The notes beneath the pieces are model-generated. The model was not told where the DNA came from and made no database searches. It was given only the letters and a program-made list of their open reading frames with translations. From Snodgrassella alvi (GTDB lineage Bacteria > Pseudomonadota > Gammaproteobacteria > Burkholderiales > Neisseriaceae), in NCBI RefSeq assembly GCF_002777855.1, contig NZ_MEIK01000015.1, forward strand, positions 62,001 through 126,000: DNA of 64,000 bases, in the 5' to 3' direction. How positions within the stretch are numbered: the stretch's first letter is position 1; each line of letters begins with the position of its first letter. Position numbers and translations under genes: made by a program. Positions 28,117 to 36,706 of the stretch are shown here, piece after piece.

Positions 28117-29148
28117 ATGGTTCTGAACTCAATTTTTGGCATTAACAAACTCGGTGGCTTCATCAAGAAACAATTCATTGATGTAATCCAGTGGGAAAAC
28201 CCCGACCCTGAAGTCCTGATGTGGCGTTTTCCGATTAAGGATCAGGAAATTCAAAACGGAGCCGCGCTCATCGTCCGCGAATCACAAAATGCCTTGTTTG
28301 TAGACGAAGGCGCCATCGCCGACCTGTTTGGTACCGGTACATTCACCCTCAATACCCAGAATCTGCCCTTACTAACCGATCTCAAACATTGGGGTAAATT
28401 ATTTCAATCACCATTCAAATCCGACGTGTACTTCTTCAATATGCGTCAGCAGCTTTCCAGACGCTGGGGCACCGCACAGCCGGTTACCATCCGCGACAAT
28501 GATTTCGGTGCTGTTTCTGTGCGTTCATTTGGTATGTATTCATTCCGTATCGCCCAGCCAGAATTATTTTTTAGCCAAGTAAGCGGCGTATGCGAAGAAT
28601 ACCGCACCGAAACACTGGAAGAACAGCTGCGCAATCTGGCTGTTACCCAGCTTGCCTCCGCTTTTGGCAACGCTAATATTCCTTTTCTGGATATGGCCGC
28701 TAATCAGATGCTGCTGTCGGAACAAATGACTACCCTATTACAACCGGCATTCACCGCCATGGGACTGGCGCTGGAAAATTTCACTGTAGAAAGCATTACC
28801 CTGCCAGAGAGCCTGCAAGAGCGGCTGGATGAACGCATGGGTATGGGTATCGTTGGCGACATGGGACGCTACACCCAATACCAGACGGCTCAGGCTATTC
28901 CACTGGCTGCACAGAATGAAGGCGGAGTAGCCGGCATCGGAGCTGGGTTAGCTGCCGGTATGAATATTGCTAATGTCATGACTTCAGGTATCACCGGTAC
29001 TGCTACTGCCGCACCGGCCTGTAAACCAGAAACAGCAGATATAACCGCTCGATTGTCACAGCTGAAAACCCTACTGGAGCAGAATCTTATTAGTCAGAGC
29101 GACTATGATTCAGCTAAGGCCGAGATTCTCAGAAAACTCACTGACTAA
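28117..29148 (+). CDS. SPFH-domain protein with C-terminal SHOCT motif (YdjI-like)
   Basis: Protein of 343 residues. Residues 1-250 match the SPFH/virion-core-like group (start SIFGINKLGGFIKKQFIDVIQWENP, then ALIVRESQNALFVDEG and GTGTFTL). A Gly/Ala-rich linker follows (about 260-300). The last 30 residues (ITARLSQLKTLLEQNLIS and SDYDSAKAEILRKL) form a SHOCT helix pair, often an oligomerisation or membrane-recruitment module. B. subtilis YdjI, beside the PspA homologue YdjF, has this SPFH core. Likely cytoplasmic and membrane-associated. GGGAT precedes the ATG. The next gene starts eight bases after the stop. Confidence 0.85.
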   Translation: MVLNSIFGINKLGGFIKKQFIDVIQWENPDPEVLMWRFPIKDQEIQNGAALIVRESQNALFVDEGAIADLFGTGTFTLNTQNLPLLTDLKHWGKLFQSPFKSDVYFFNMRQQLSRRWGTAQPVTIRDNDFGAVSVRSFGMYSFRIAQPELFFSQVSGVCEEYRTETLEEQLRNLAVTQLASAFGNANIPFLDMAANQMLLSEQMTTLLQPAFTAMGLALENFTVESITLPESLQERLDERMGMGIVGDMGRYTQYQTAQAIPLAAQNEGGVAGIGAGLAAGMNIANVMTSGITGTATAAPACKPETADITARLSQLKTLLEQNLISQSDYDSAKAEILRKLTD

Positions 29149-29156
29149 ATGGCTGT

Positions 29157-31019
29157 ATGAACAGTTTTTCCTATCTGCTGCACAGTACTTGTCCGAGCTG
29201 TGGTGCCGAAATTGGTATACGCTCAGCAACCGCCGTCACCACAGTTTGTGGCTATTGTCATTCTGTTTTATTAATCCAACAGAATGCATTAGTACTATCC
29301 GGCCGCCATTCTGCAGTTTTAAATGATCTGTCACCACTGCAAATCGGTACTACCGGAATGTGGCAGGGTAAACCGTTCACCCTCATCGGGCGTATGCAAG
29401 TCAGCTACGAAGCCGGTTCATGGAGTGAATGGCATGCACTGATGCATGATGGCAGCAGTGCATGGTTATCTGAATCCAATGACCGCTTTGTTTTCACCCG
29501 CCTGCAGCCTACACCTCCGCAAGCGAAAGCTTTACCAGAATTCAGCAATCTCAAAGTAGGAAGCTCTTATTTCAAATACAGAGACCGGCACTATGCCGTA
29601 GCCGATATCCGTGATATCCGCCGCGGCCAGTATGCAGCCGAAGGCGAACTGCCGGTGCCTTTACCTGAATCGGAAAAAGCGCAGGTAGCAGATTGCCGCA
29701 ATGGTACATCCTTCATTACACTAGATTACGCCGACGGTCAGGCACAGCCACAGGTCTTTGCCGGTAAAGGCGTGGCACTCAGTGCCCTGAGACTACAAAA
29801 CACACGTACACCCGATCAGATTCGTACCCGTTCCGGTTATGTCAAAGGCAGTACCAAAAGAGGTAAATGTCCCAATTGCGGCGGGGAAATACGCTGGGTA
29901 AGCGGTGTGGCAGACCACGTTGTCTGCCAGTATTGCCGCAGCCAGCTCAACATGAGTGAAGAAACGGCTCACCAGAATGCGACGCATGAAATGCGTGAGC
30001 ATCAACAACGCGCTCTAACCATTAAAATCGGCAGCAAAGCACGCATTGATAATGAAAACTGGTGGGTGCTGGGCGCCATGGTGTTGTATTACGTACCGGT
30101 AGAAAAAGTTATGCCGGATGTACCGCTTTACATCCAGCTGGCTGAACGCAAAGAAAGTGAAGAAGAGGATGACTCAGCTGGCTGGACAGAATATCTGCTC
30201 TACTCACCCAAAAAAGGGTTTCTGTGGCTGGTGGAGCAGGGAAAAAACCAATGGGCAATAGCTACCACATTGGATGACTGGCCGGTTTTGAAAAAACCGC
30301 TAGAACCAATTGATGCAAACAAAGACAGCGTCCCATTTTTATATGATTACGCGGCTCAAGTTGAGTATGCAGCTGGAGCCTTTTACTGGCAAGTCTCTCC
30401 TGGCGACAGGATGTATTACATCGATTATGGGTGCGAAGAGCGCAAATTATCTACCACCCTGACCCGAAACGAACAATCATGGTCTGTCGTCAGCAATATA
30501 CCGGCGACACTGGTGTCTGCATGTTTTCAGGGAAATAAAAACATCAGCATTGATGCCAAACCCATGCCTGCTGATAAAGCAGCAGTTCTTATTCGTGAAC
30601 ATCAAAACATTAAAGCAAACGATTTTACCAAAGCCAACATTAAAAGCTGGCGGGTGAAAAACGTATTGCATCTCAGTACCGATATCCACACGCCAACCTT
30701 CTGGATGCTGGTATTTATTGTTTTGAATTTGCCTATTTTTATTAAAATTTTTGTAGCTGGTGTTGCTGATTTTGAATATCTGTTCACGCCTTTGTGTTGG
30801 CATCTTCTTGCCTATGGATTACTCCGTGATTTTCCTTATCGGGAACTCTTTATATTCGGTTCAGCAGAAGGTTATAAAAAATTCAATATCTTCATGGCCA
30901 TCCTGATTGTGATCGGCTTCACTTGGATAAATTATGCTTCGTATTCTTCTGAGAAAGCAGAAGATTCTACTGTTGGTCACAGCTATTATGGAGGTAGCAG
31001 TGGACATTGGCACAAATAA
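29157..31019 (+). CDS. DUF4178 protein with two zinc ribbons and C-terminal membrane helices
   Basis: Protein of 620 residues. A zinc ribbon (CPSC..CGYC, residues 12-33) opens it. A DUF4178-type beta domain follows with the signature IGTTGMWQGKPFTLIGRMQVSYEAG read in parts, plus WSEWHALMHDG. A second zinc ribbon (CPNC..CQYC) lies at about 238-260, then another DUF4178 domain (KIGSKARIDNENWWVLGAM, GWTEYLLYSPKKGFLWLVE). The end has two or three membrane helices (about 520-600) and a Gly/Tyr/His tail. Both ribbons keep all four cysteines. Function is unknown; DUF4178 genes are often next to speD and SPFH genes. The stop overlaps the speD start (TAATG). Confidence 0.82.
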   Translation: MNSFSYLLHSTCPSCGAEIGIRSATAVTTVCGYCHSVLLIQQNALVLSGRHSAVLNDLSPLQIGTTGMWQGKPFTLIGRMQVSYEAGSWSEWHALMHDGSSAWLSESNDRFVFTRLQPTPPQAKALPEFSNLKVGSSYFKYRDRHYAVADIRDIRRGQYAAEGELPVPLPESEKAQVADCRNGTSFITLDYADGQAQPQVFAGKGVALSALRLQNTRTPDQIRTRSGYVKGSTKRGKCPNCGGEIRWVSGVADHVVCQYCRSQLNMSEETAHQNATHEMREHQQRALTIKIGSKARIDNENWWVLGAMVLYYVPVEKVMPDVPLYIQLAERKESEEEDDSAGWTEYLLYSPKKGFLWLVEQGKNQWAIATTLDDWPVLKKPLEPIDANKDSVPFLYDYAAQVEYAAGAFYWQVSPGDRMYYIDYGCEERKLSTTLTRNEQSWSVVSNIPATLVSACFQGNKNISIDAKPMPADKAAVLIREHQNIKANDFTKANIKSWRVKNVLHLSTDIHTPTFWMLVFIVLNLPIFIKIFVAGVADFEYLFTPLCWHLLAYGLLRDFPYRELFIFGSAEGYKKFNIFMAILIVIGFTWINYASYSSEKAEDSTVGHSYYGGSSGHWHK

Positions 31020-31384
31020 TGCAGAATAATCATATTATCGGGCAGCACTGTCTGCTGGATGTTTATCAGTTGGACAGCAAATGGTTACAGAACAGTAGTG
31101 CAATCGAACAGCTCTTGCGTCAGCTAGCCCAAGCTGCACGGGCACATATCTTAGAAAGCTATTTTCATACTTTTGGTGGCAGTGGAGGCGTAACCGGCGT
31201 ATTGCTACTGGCCGAGTCACATATCAGTATCCATACGTGGCCGGAGCATCAGTATGCCGCTATTGATATATTTATGTGTGGAAAGTTGCTGGCAGAAGCA
31301 GCAGTTACTGAATTAAAACAATTGCTACCAGACGCACAGATGCACATTCGCTGGCTGACACGGACATATCAGCCACAAGCATAA
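31019..31384 (+). CDS. speD: S-adenosylmethionine decarboxylase proenzyme
   Basis: SpeD, 121 residues, the short bacterial class. It is a pyruvoyl enzyme that self-cleaves at Glu66-Ser67 in LLLAESHISIHTWPEH, Ser67 becoming the pyruvoyl group. It makes decarboxylated AdoMet, the aminopropyl donor for spermidine-synthase-type enzymes such as the one at 25937. Conserved FHTFGGSGGVTGVLL and AAIDIFMCG are present. I place the start at ATG 31019, which overlaps the DUF4178 stop as TAATG and implies coupled translation; TTG 31007 is also in frame. Last gene of the rightward arm. Confidence 0.93.
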   Translation: MQNNHIIGQHCLLDVYQLDSKWLQNSSAIEQLLRQLAQAARAHILESYFHTFGGSGGVTGVLLLAESHISIHTWPEHQYAAIDIFMCGKLLAEAAVTELKQLLPDAQMHIRWLTRTYQPQA

Positions 31385-31610
31385 ATGACAATTTCATTGT
31401 TTTTGAGCATAGAATTTCGCAGATTCAGCAATACTGCAAAAAATAAATAGCTGGCAAACAAACAGGCCAGTGTTACACAATTAGTAATCAGTAAAAAATT
31501 TTTAAAAACGAGATATTAACTTTTATAAATGTTCATCACCATCGGCTACTATAATTCCAATACAGGCTAATTAGCTTACGGATAAAAGTATCGAATAAGG
31601 TGAGCATAAA

Positions 31611-32348
31611 ATGAAAATAATTGTACTTGCTATAAAGTTTGAATATAACGGTATTGAGCAGATAATTAATCCTGTAATTATACAAGATGATAGTCATATG
31701 ATCTTAATTGATGCGGGGTATCCTTGTCAGTTTGAGTTATTTGAAGCAGCAGCAAAAAAGAGTGATATTGATTTAAATAAGTTATCTCATATTATCATTA
31801 CGCATCATGATTTTGATCATATTGGTTCGTTAGCAGAATTTAAGAAAAGATTTCCTCATATTCAAATATTGTCATCAAGTATAGAAAAAGCCTATATAGA
31901 AAAGCATAAAAAACCATTGCGTTTAGAGCAAGCAGAAAAAAGATATCCTTTCTTGTCTGATAATGATAAGCAACAGGCACTGGTTTTTCATAAAATATTA
32001 GAAAATATAGATGGTGTTGAGGTAGATGATATTTTGCACAACCATCAAATTTTACCTATTGGTGATGGGGTAGAAGTTATTTTTACGCCTGGGCATACCC
32101 AAGGTCACATATCGTTATATATCAAGGAAAATAAAACCATGATAACGGGTGATGCACTCGTTTTAGTTAATGATAAATTAGTTATACCTTATCCCGAGTT
32201 TGCTTATAATTTAGCTCAAGCCCAAAGTTCTATAAAAAATCTAATGAATTATGAGATTGATGAGATGATTTGTTATCATGGGGGCAGAAATAAAGGTAAC
32301 TGGCAAGATATACTTATTTTAGACAATGATTTAATCGAAAATTCATAA
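31611..32348 (+). CDS. Metallo-beta-lactamase-fold hydrolase
   Basis: Protein of 245 residues. The metal motif reads THHDFDHIG, the variant in which Asp replaces the second His of HxHxDH, as in YflN-like proteins. Downstream metal ligands are in FTPGHTQGHISLY and ITGDALV, and the final histidine is in MICYHGG. The substrate is unknown. The gene is distinctly AT-rich, with AAT/AAA-heavy codon use unlike bamD and rluD next door. AAGGTGAGC precedes the ATG. With the broken LysR gene just after it, it looks like an acquired pair, hydrolase plus regulator. Confidence 0.85.
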   Translation: MKIIVLAIKFEYNGIEQIINPVIIQDDSHMILIDAGYPCQFELFEAAAKKSDIDLNKLSHIIITHHDFDHIGSLAEFKKRFPHIQILSSSIEKAYIEKHKKPLRLEQAEKRYPFLSDNDKQQALVFHKILENIDGVEVDDILHNHQILPIGDGVEVIFTPGHTQGHISLYIKENKTMITGDALVLVNDKLVIPYPEFAYNLAQAQSSIKNLMNYEIDEMICYHGGRNKGNWQDILILDNDLIENS

Positions 32349-32359
32349 ACACAAGCATA

Positions 32360-32648
32360 ATGTTTAATATTGATACCTATATTCTTAATATAAAATACGC
32401 GGTGTTAGCTAATACTTTTTAATTTAAAAGTGAATAATGAAGCGGCTAAAAATTTAAATATTACCCTACCCAACTTGTCGACAGCGGTTAATGAGTTAGA
32501 GGCCGAATTTGGCATTGAAATTTTTGTACGCACTTCAAAAAGAGTATCTTTATCAACCGATGTTGTAGAGTTTTGGGGTATGCCAAAAACAATCAAACCT
32601 AGAATAAATAATATCGATACAAAATCACCCTCAACTCAAAAACATTAA
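32360..32648 (+). pseudogene. LysR-family regulator, broken N-terminal fragment
   Basis: ATG 32360 begins MFNIDTYILNIKYAVLANTF and stops. After a frame change, GTG-started sequence continues EAAKNLNITLPNLSTAVNEL, EAEFGIEIFVRTSKRVSL. Together this is the winged helix-turn-helix of a LysR regulator, interrupted by a frameshift at about 32420-32440. After ..VSLSTDVVEFWG the similarity ends, and no effector-binding domain follows before bamD. The gene is frameshifted and truncated. It probably once controlled the adjacent hydrolase. Confidence 0.7.
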
Positions 32649-32734
32649 TATCCAAATTATCATCTCAGCTGGATAAAATTTTTATAGCATATAAGATTAA
32701 AAAGAATTTCAGTCTCCAGCCCAAATAACTAAAT

Positions 32735-32767
32735 TAAAAAAATTAGACCGATACCTTGTATCGATCT
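32735..32767 (-). terminator. Rho-independent terminator of bamD
   Basis: On the minus strand AGATCGATAC pairs with GTATCGGTCT (one mismatch, 3-base loop), followed by AATTTTTTT. It is about 40 bases after the bamD stop. Confidence 0.75.
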
Positions 32768-32808
32768 AATAGCACTGTTCATCAGATTTTAAGATTCACC
32801 GTTAGGCT

Positions 32809-33615
32809 TTACTTCCAATAACGCCACCATGGAATGGCATTGTGATCCTGCCACGGAGATTGCAGATACGGGCTATTTGGAAAATTCTGTGCCAGAACGC
32901 GCTTGGTATCATCACTGAGCTTCTGCTCACCCAGTTTTTCATACGCAGAAACCATAATAGCCAGCGCTTCCTCCACATTAGGCGTATTCTGATATTGAGA
33001 AATAACGGTCTGTGCACGGCCAACAGCTGCCAGCCATGCACCGCGTTTCATATAATAACGTGCTACTGAAAGCTCATTCCCTCCAAGCGCATCCAGTAGT
33101 TTCTGCATCTTATCGCGAGCATCGGCAGCATATTTACTTTGAGGGAAATATTCTACTAGTTGAGCAAAAGTGGTATAAGCTTCCCGGTTAGCTTTCGGGT
33201 CGCGGTCAGACCAATCTTGTTTGGCCAGCTTATTAACAAAGGATTTGTCCTCATTCAGCTGAATCAGTGCTTTCAAATACAAAGCGTAATCCATATTGGG
33301 GTGCTGCGGGTACAAACGCTGAAACTGTTCAATTGCCGCCAATGCTTTATCATTCTCATCATCTTTATAATAAGCATATGCCGTGTCCAGCTGAGCCTGC
33401 TCCGCATACGAACCATACGGGAAACGAGACTGCAGAATTTCGTATAATTTCTCTGCATGAGTATAATTACGATGCATCAGCTCATCGTGTGCTTCATTAT
33501 ACAGACGCTGAACAGACCAGTCCTGAGTAATCTGGGAATCCTTATCGACCGTACTTGTGCTGGCACAGGCACTCAGTAAAAGGCCTAAGGCCACCGCCAA
33601 AAACAAATTTTTCAT
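32809..33615 (-). CDS. bamD: Outer-membrane assembly lipoprotein BamD (ComL)
   Basis: BamD, 268 residues, is the essential lipoprotein of the BAM complex that inserts beta-barrel proteins into the outer membrane; in Neisseria it is called ComL. The lipobox LSAC ends at Cys17. Five TPR-like helix pairs follow from NEAHDELMHRNYTHAEKLYE through VARYYMKRGAWLAAVGRAQ to the C-terminal YLQSPWQDHNAIPWWRYW. ATG 33615 gives a normal signal peptide; GTG 33624 would add three residues. Its start codon overlaps the divergent rluD start codon in the palindrome CATG. Confidence 0.95.
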   Translation of the reverse strand: MKNLFLAVALGLLLSACASTSTVDKDSQITQDWSVQRLYNEAHDELMHRNYTHAEKLYEILQSRFPYGSYAEQAQLDTAYAYYKDDENDKALAAIEQFQRLYPQHPNMDYALYLKALIQLNEDKSFVNKLAKQDWSDRDPKANREAYTTFAQLVEYFPQSKYAADARDKMQKLLDALGGNELSVARYYMKRGAWLAAVGRAQTVISQYQNTPNVEEALAIMVSAYEKLGEQKLSDDTKRVLAQNFPNSPYLQSPWQDHNAIPWWRYWK

Positions 33616-34738
33616 GAAAGACACTTCTTTGTTAGAGAATGATGACGATTATAACGATGATTTGCCCTTTGCGGCAGATGAAGCTGCACAAAGTTATAAA
33701 AATTGGACCGTACCTAATGAACTAGCCGGCCTGCGCCTAGACGCAGCATTGGCCAAACTGGCGCCTGAGTTCTCCCGCAGCCGTCTCACTGCCTGGATCA
33801 GGGAAAATCACGTTACCGTTAACGGCCACATCGTACCGCCGAAGTATAAACTGATCGGCGGTGAAACCATACAGGTAGCCATACAACAGGATGAAAGCCA
33901 GCTCGCATTCACCCCCGAAGCCATGGCACTAGACATTATATATGAAGATGATAGCGTACTGGTATTGAATAAACCGGCTGGTCTTGTTGTACATCCCGCA
34001 GCAGGCAATTGGCAGGGCACTCTACTGAACGGCTTGCTCGCCTATTGCCCGGCACTGGCACAAGTACCGAGAGCCGGTATCGTGCACCGTCTAGATAAAG
34101 ATACCAGCGGCCTCATGGTTGTAGCCAAAACCGTGACGGCACAAACACACTTAGTACGCCAGCTACAAGCACGGACTGTTAAACGGACCTATCGTGCAGT
34201 GGCTGATGGAATCGTACCTTATGATGGCAAAATCGAAACACTGATTGGTCGAGATCCGCATAACCGCACACGAATGGCCGTGGTACCGTTTGGTGGCAAA
34301 GAAGCCATCACCCACGTCAAAGTGCTCGAACGATATGCCGATTTCAGCTATATCGAATGTCAGCTCGAAACCGGCCGTACCCATCAGATACGCGTACACA
34401 TGAAAGCCGCAGGCCATCCGCTTGCTGGAGATCCGCTCTATGGCAACCCGCGCCATCCAGCTACCACCGAAGCCAAAGCAGCAATAAAAGCAATGGCACG
34501 GCAGGCACTGCATGCTTACCGGCTCAGTTTCATTCATCCGCAGACGCATGAAAAAGTACAGTTTGAAGCTTCACTGCCCGAAGATATCTATCACTTACTT
34601 TCTGTACTGCGTCTACAGGCAGGCATGGATTCAGCCATCAAAAACGCTGATGAATGGCAGAAACGTCTGACCGATGATGAAGACGAAGACTGGGATGACG
34701 ATGATTACGACGTGGATGTAATATACATACGCGAATAA
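33614..34738 (+). CDS. rluD: Ribosomal large subunit pseudouridine synthase D
   Basis: RluD, 374 residues, makes pseudouridines in helix 69 of 23S rRNA. After an acidic N-terminus comes an S4-like RNA-binding domain (GLRLDAALAKLAPEFSRSRL). The catalytic domain has the family motif GIVHRLDKDTSGLMVVAKT with its active-site Asp, then LETGRTHQIRVHMKAAGHPLAGDPLYG. The C-terminal tail is strikingly acidic (DDEDEDWDDDDYDVDV). ATG 33614 agrees with Neisseria relatives that begin M-x-x-TS; it has no ribosome binding site and overlaps the bamD start on the other strand. pgeF follows 12 bases later. Confidence 0.94.
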   Translation: MKDTSLLENDDDYNDDLPFAADEAAQSYKNWTVPNELAGLRLDAALAKLAPEFSRSRLTAWIRENHVTVNGHIVPPKYKLIGGETIQVAIQQDESQLAFTPEAMALDIIYEDDSVLVLNKPAGLVVHPAAGNWQGTLLNGLLAYCPALAQVPRAGIVHRLDKDTSGLMVVAKTVTAQTHLVRQLQARTVKRTYRAVADGIVPYDGKIETLIGRDPHNRTRMAVVPFGGKEAITHVKVLERYADFSYIECQLETGRTHQIRVHMKAAGHPLAGDPLYGNPRHPATTEAKAAIKAMARQALHAYRLSFIHPQTHEKVQFEASLPEDIYHLLSVLRLQAGMDSAIKNADEWQKRLTDDEDEDWDDDDYDVDVIYIRE

Positions 34739-34750
34739 TAAGGCCGCCGC

Positions 34751-35545
34751 ATGAATACACAATGGGACATGAATCAGGCACTTGGTCTGAGTCAAGACAA
34801 AAACACCTTTGCACAGGCAGACTGGCCAGCACCAAATAATGTGCATACCCTGATAACTACACGACTGGGTGGCATCAGCAAAGCCCCATTTGCATCATTA
34901 AACGTTGGTGCACACGTGGGCGATCATCCTCAAGCAGTAGCACAAAACCGCGCCATCGTGCAGCAGCAGGCAGCACAGCCAATCGCCTATCTGAATCAGA
35001 CTCACAGCGTAAATGTAATCGCAGCCACAACGGCATTATCTGCATTGCAGTCTGGACAGCCAGCTGAAGCCGATGCCAGCTATAGCCGCCAAGGAGAAAA
35101 AGTCGCCTGCGCCATCATGACAGCCGATTGCCTACCAGTGCTGCTGTGTGACCGTGCCGGTACAACCGTAGCTGCCGCCCATGCCGGCTGGCGCGGACTG
35201 GCCGGCGGCATATTGCAAAATACCATAGAAGCCATGCGGGTCAGCCCATTGGAAATAATGGCTTATCTTGGTCCGGCAATCGGACCCGAAGCTTTCGAGG
35301 TCGGCCCTGATGTTTGTGAAGCTTTCTGCCTGCATCAGCCCAAAGCACAGGCTGCTTTTACTGACATCGGCAACAACCATTATCTTGCCGATATATATGC
35401 GCTGGCACGGCTAGCTCTGGCAGATGCCGGTGTACATCAAGTCTATGGAGGCACAGAGTGTACAGTATTGCAGCGCGAACGCTATTTCTCGTACCGGCGT
35501 GATGGACAAACCGGTCGTATGGTTAGCGCCATCTGGCTTGATTAA
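34751..35545 (+). CDS. pgeF: Peptidoglycan editing factor / purine nucleoside phosphorylase (YfiH, laccase-domain)
   Basis: PgeF, 264 residues. The zinc site is spread over LNQTHSVNV (His), IMTADCLPVLL (Cys) and AAAHAGWRG (His), the hallmark of this multicopper-oxidase-like family. Family members have been reported to act on purine nucleosides and to prevent misincorporation of the wrong amino acid into peptidoglycan stems. The N-terminus TLITTRLGGISKAPFASLNVG and C-terminus CTVLQRERYFSYRRDGQTGRM are conserved. It follows rluD by 12 bases with AAGG upstream, the usual rluD-pgeF pair. Confidence 0.93.
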   Translation: MNTQWDMNQALGLSQDKNTFAQADWPAPNNVHTLITTRLGGISKAPFASLNVGAHVGDHPQAVAQNRAIVQQQAAQPIAYLNQTHSVNVIAATTALSALQSGQPAEADASYSRQGEKVACAIMTADCLPVLLCDRAGTTVAAAHAGWRGLAGGILQNTIEAMRVSPLEIMAYLGPAIGPEAFEVGPDVCEAFCLHQPKAQAAFTDIGNNHYLADIYALARLALADAGVHQVYGGTECTVLQRERYFSYRRDGQTGRMVSAIWLD

Positions 35546-35631
35546 AGCGTATCTCATCGGCTTAACTTTCCGTTTGGTTAATCACAAGCATAAAATGTGC
35601 CATCAAACCCAAAGGTAGATTTCAAGAAAAA

Positions 35632-36468
35632 TCAATTGTTAAGCGGCGGTAAACCAGCATTCTGCAATACAGCTTCAATTTCCTGCATTAATGCTGAAGC
35701 AGCACTTAGACCCAGACGGGTAGGGCAGGTAAACATATTTTCAGCCTGCCGATGAGAATACTGTGTACATTGATTAACCAATAAATGACTTTCCGGTGGT
35801 GCCGTTTTAATTAACCATTGCCCGCCAGCCCATGAAACCCAGTTTTCCCATTCAGCAGAAAAGCGGTTTTCTGCCAGCCTTATGTGAAAGCCACGGATAT
35901 TCATCCACTTATTCGCTACGGGTACCGGAATATTGTGGTAAATCTGAGCCTGACGCATCAGATTACCGGCGATCCGGATATCGTGATTTCCACAGCCTAC
36001 TGGATCCAGCGTAACCAAAAAACGGCAGCGGATACCATGAGCAGCCAATATCCGGCTCAGATGCGCCCCGTTCCAGCCGCCAAGGCTGTGGCCAACAATA
36101 AAAACCTGAGTATGCTGGCCAATATTTTGGCATAAACGGATAAACGCCGGATTTAGTCTCAGCGAAGGCACCGAAGCATCATGATAACGTTTAGCCTCAC
36201 GGTAAAAAATTTCTGTATAACTTAAATAATCACAACGATAATAATGCCGAACAAATACAGACGGCAAATGCCAGCGCGCTTGCAAATATCTAAACATACG
36301 AAAATGAAAGCGCCGTGCTAGATGATAGGTAATACGATGCGGCCACAGACTCTTCAGAGGCAAATTGACATTACCCCACAACAAAGATTCCTTATCAGCT
36401 GCACCACCTATAAAGAGCACATAAATTAAAGGACTAGAAGAAGTATCATTTGTGAATATATGGTTCAT
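35632..36468 (-). CDS. Alpha/beta hydrolase, lipase-like
   Basis: Protein of 278 residues from ATG 36468; a GTG at 36507 with GAGAAG five bases upstream is an alternative that adds 13 residues. The nucleophile elbow is VGHSLGGWNGAHLSRIL, with Ser in GHSLG. An acidic residue sits in LVTLDPVGCGNHD, and a late His in PPESHLLVNQ could complete the triad. No signal peptide is visible. The GHSLGG elbow with LDPV resembles small class-3-like lipases, including some effector lipases, but nothing in the neighbourhood shows a secretion system. Substrate unknown. Confidence 0.65.
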   Translation of the reverse strand: MNHIFTNDTSSSPLIYVLFIGGAADKESLLWGNVNLPLKSLWPHRITYHLARRFHFRMFRYLQARWHLPSVFVRHYYRCDYLSYTEIFYREAKRYHDASVPSLRLNPAFIRLCQNIGQHTQVFIVGHSLGGWNGAHLSRILAAHGIRCRFLVTLDPVGCGNHDIRIAGNLMRQAQIYHNIPVPVANKWMNIRGFHIRLAENRFSAEWENWVSWAGGQWLIKTAPPESHLLVNQCTQYSHRQAENMFTCPTRLGLSAASALMQEIEAVLQNAGLPPLNN

Positions 36469-36706
36469 AATTAAACGTACACAACAAATTAGTTTTGATA
36501 TACACAATACTTCTCAAGATTTTGGGTTATTGCATAAAATTGAAGATAAAATGTCTAATCCATACTCTAAAAATATAATTTAATCCTTATTTAACTGATT
36601 TTTCTGTCTGGTTATTTTTATCCACCCCTCTTTCTGCTGCTACATGAGGCAGAAAACAAATATATATTTATAGAAATAAAAAGAAAAACTACAAAAAACT
36701 TTAAGT

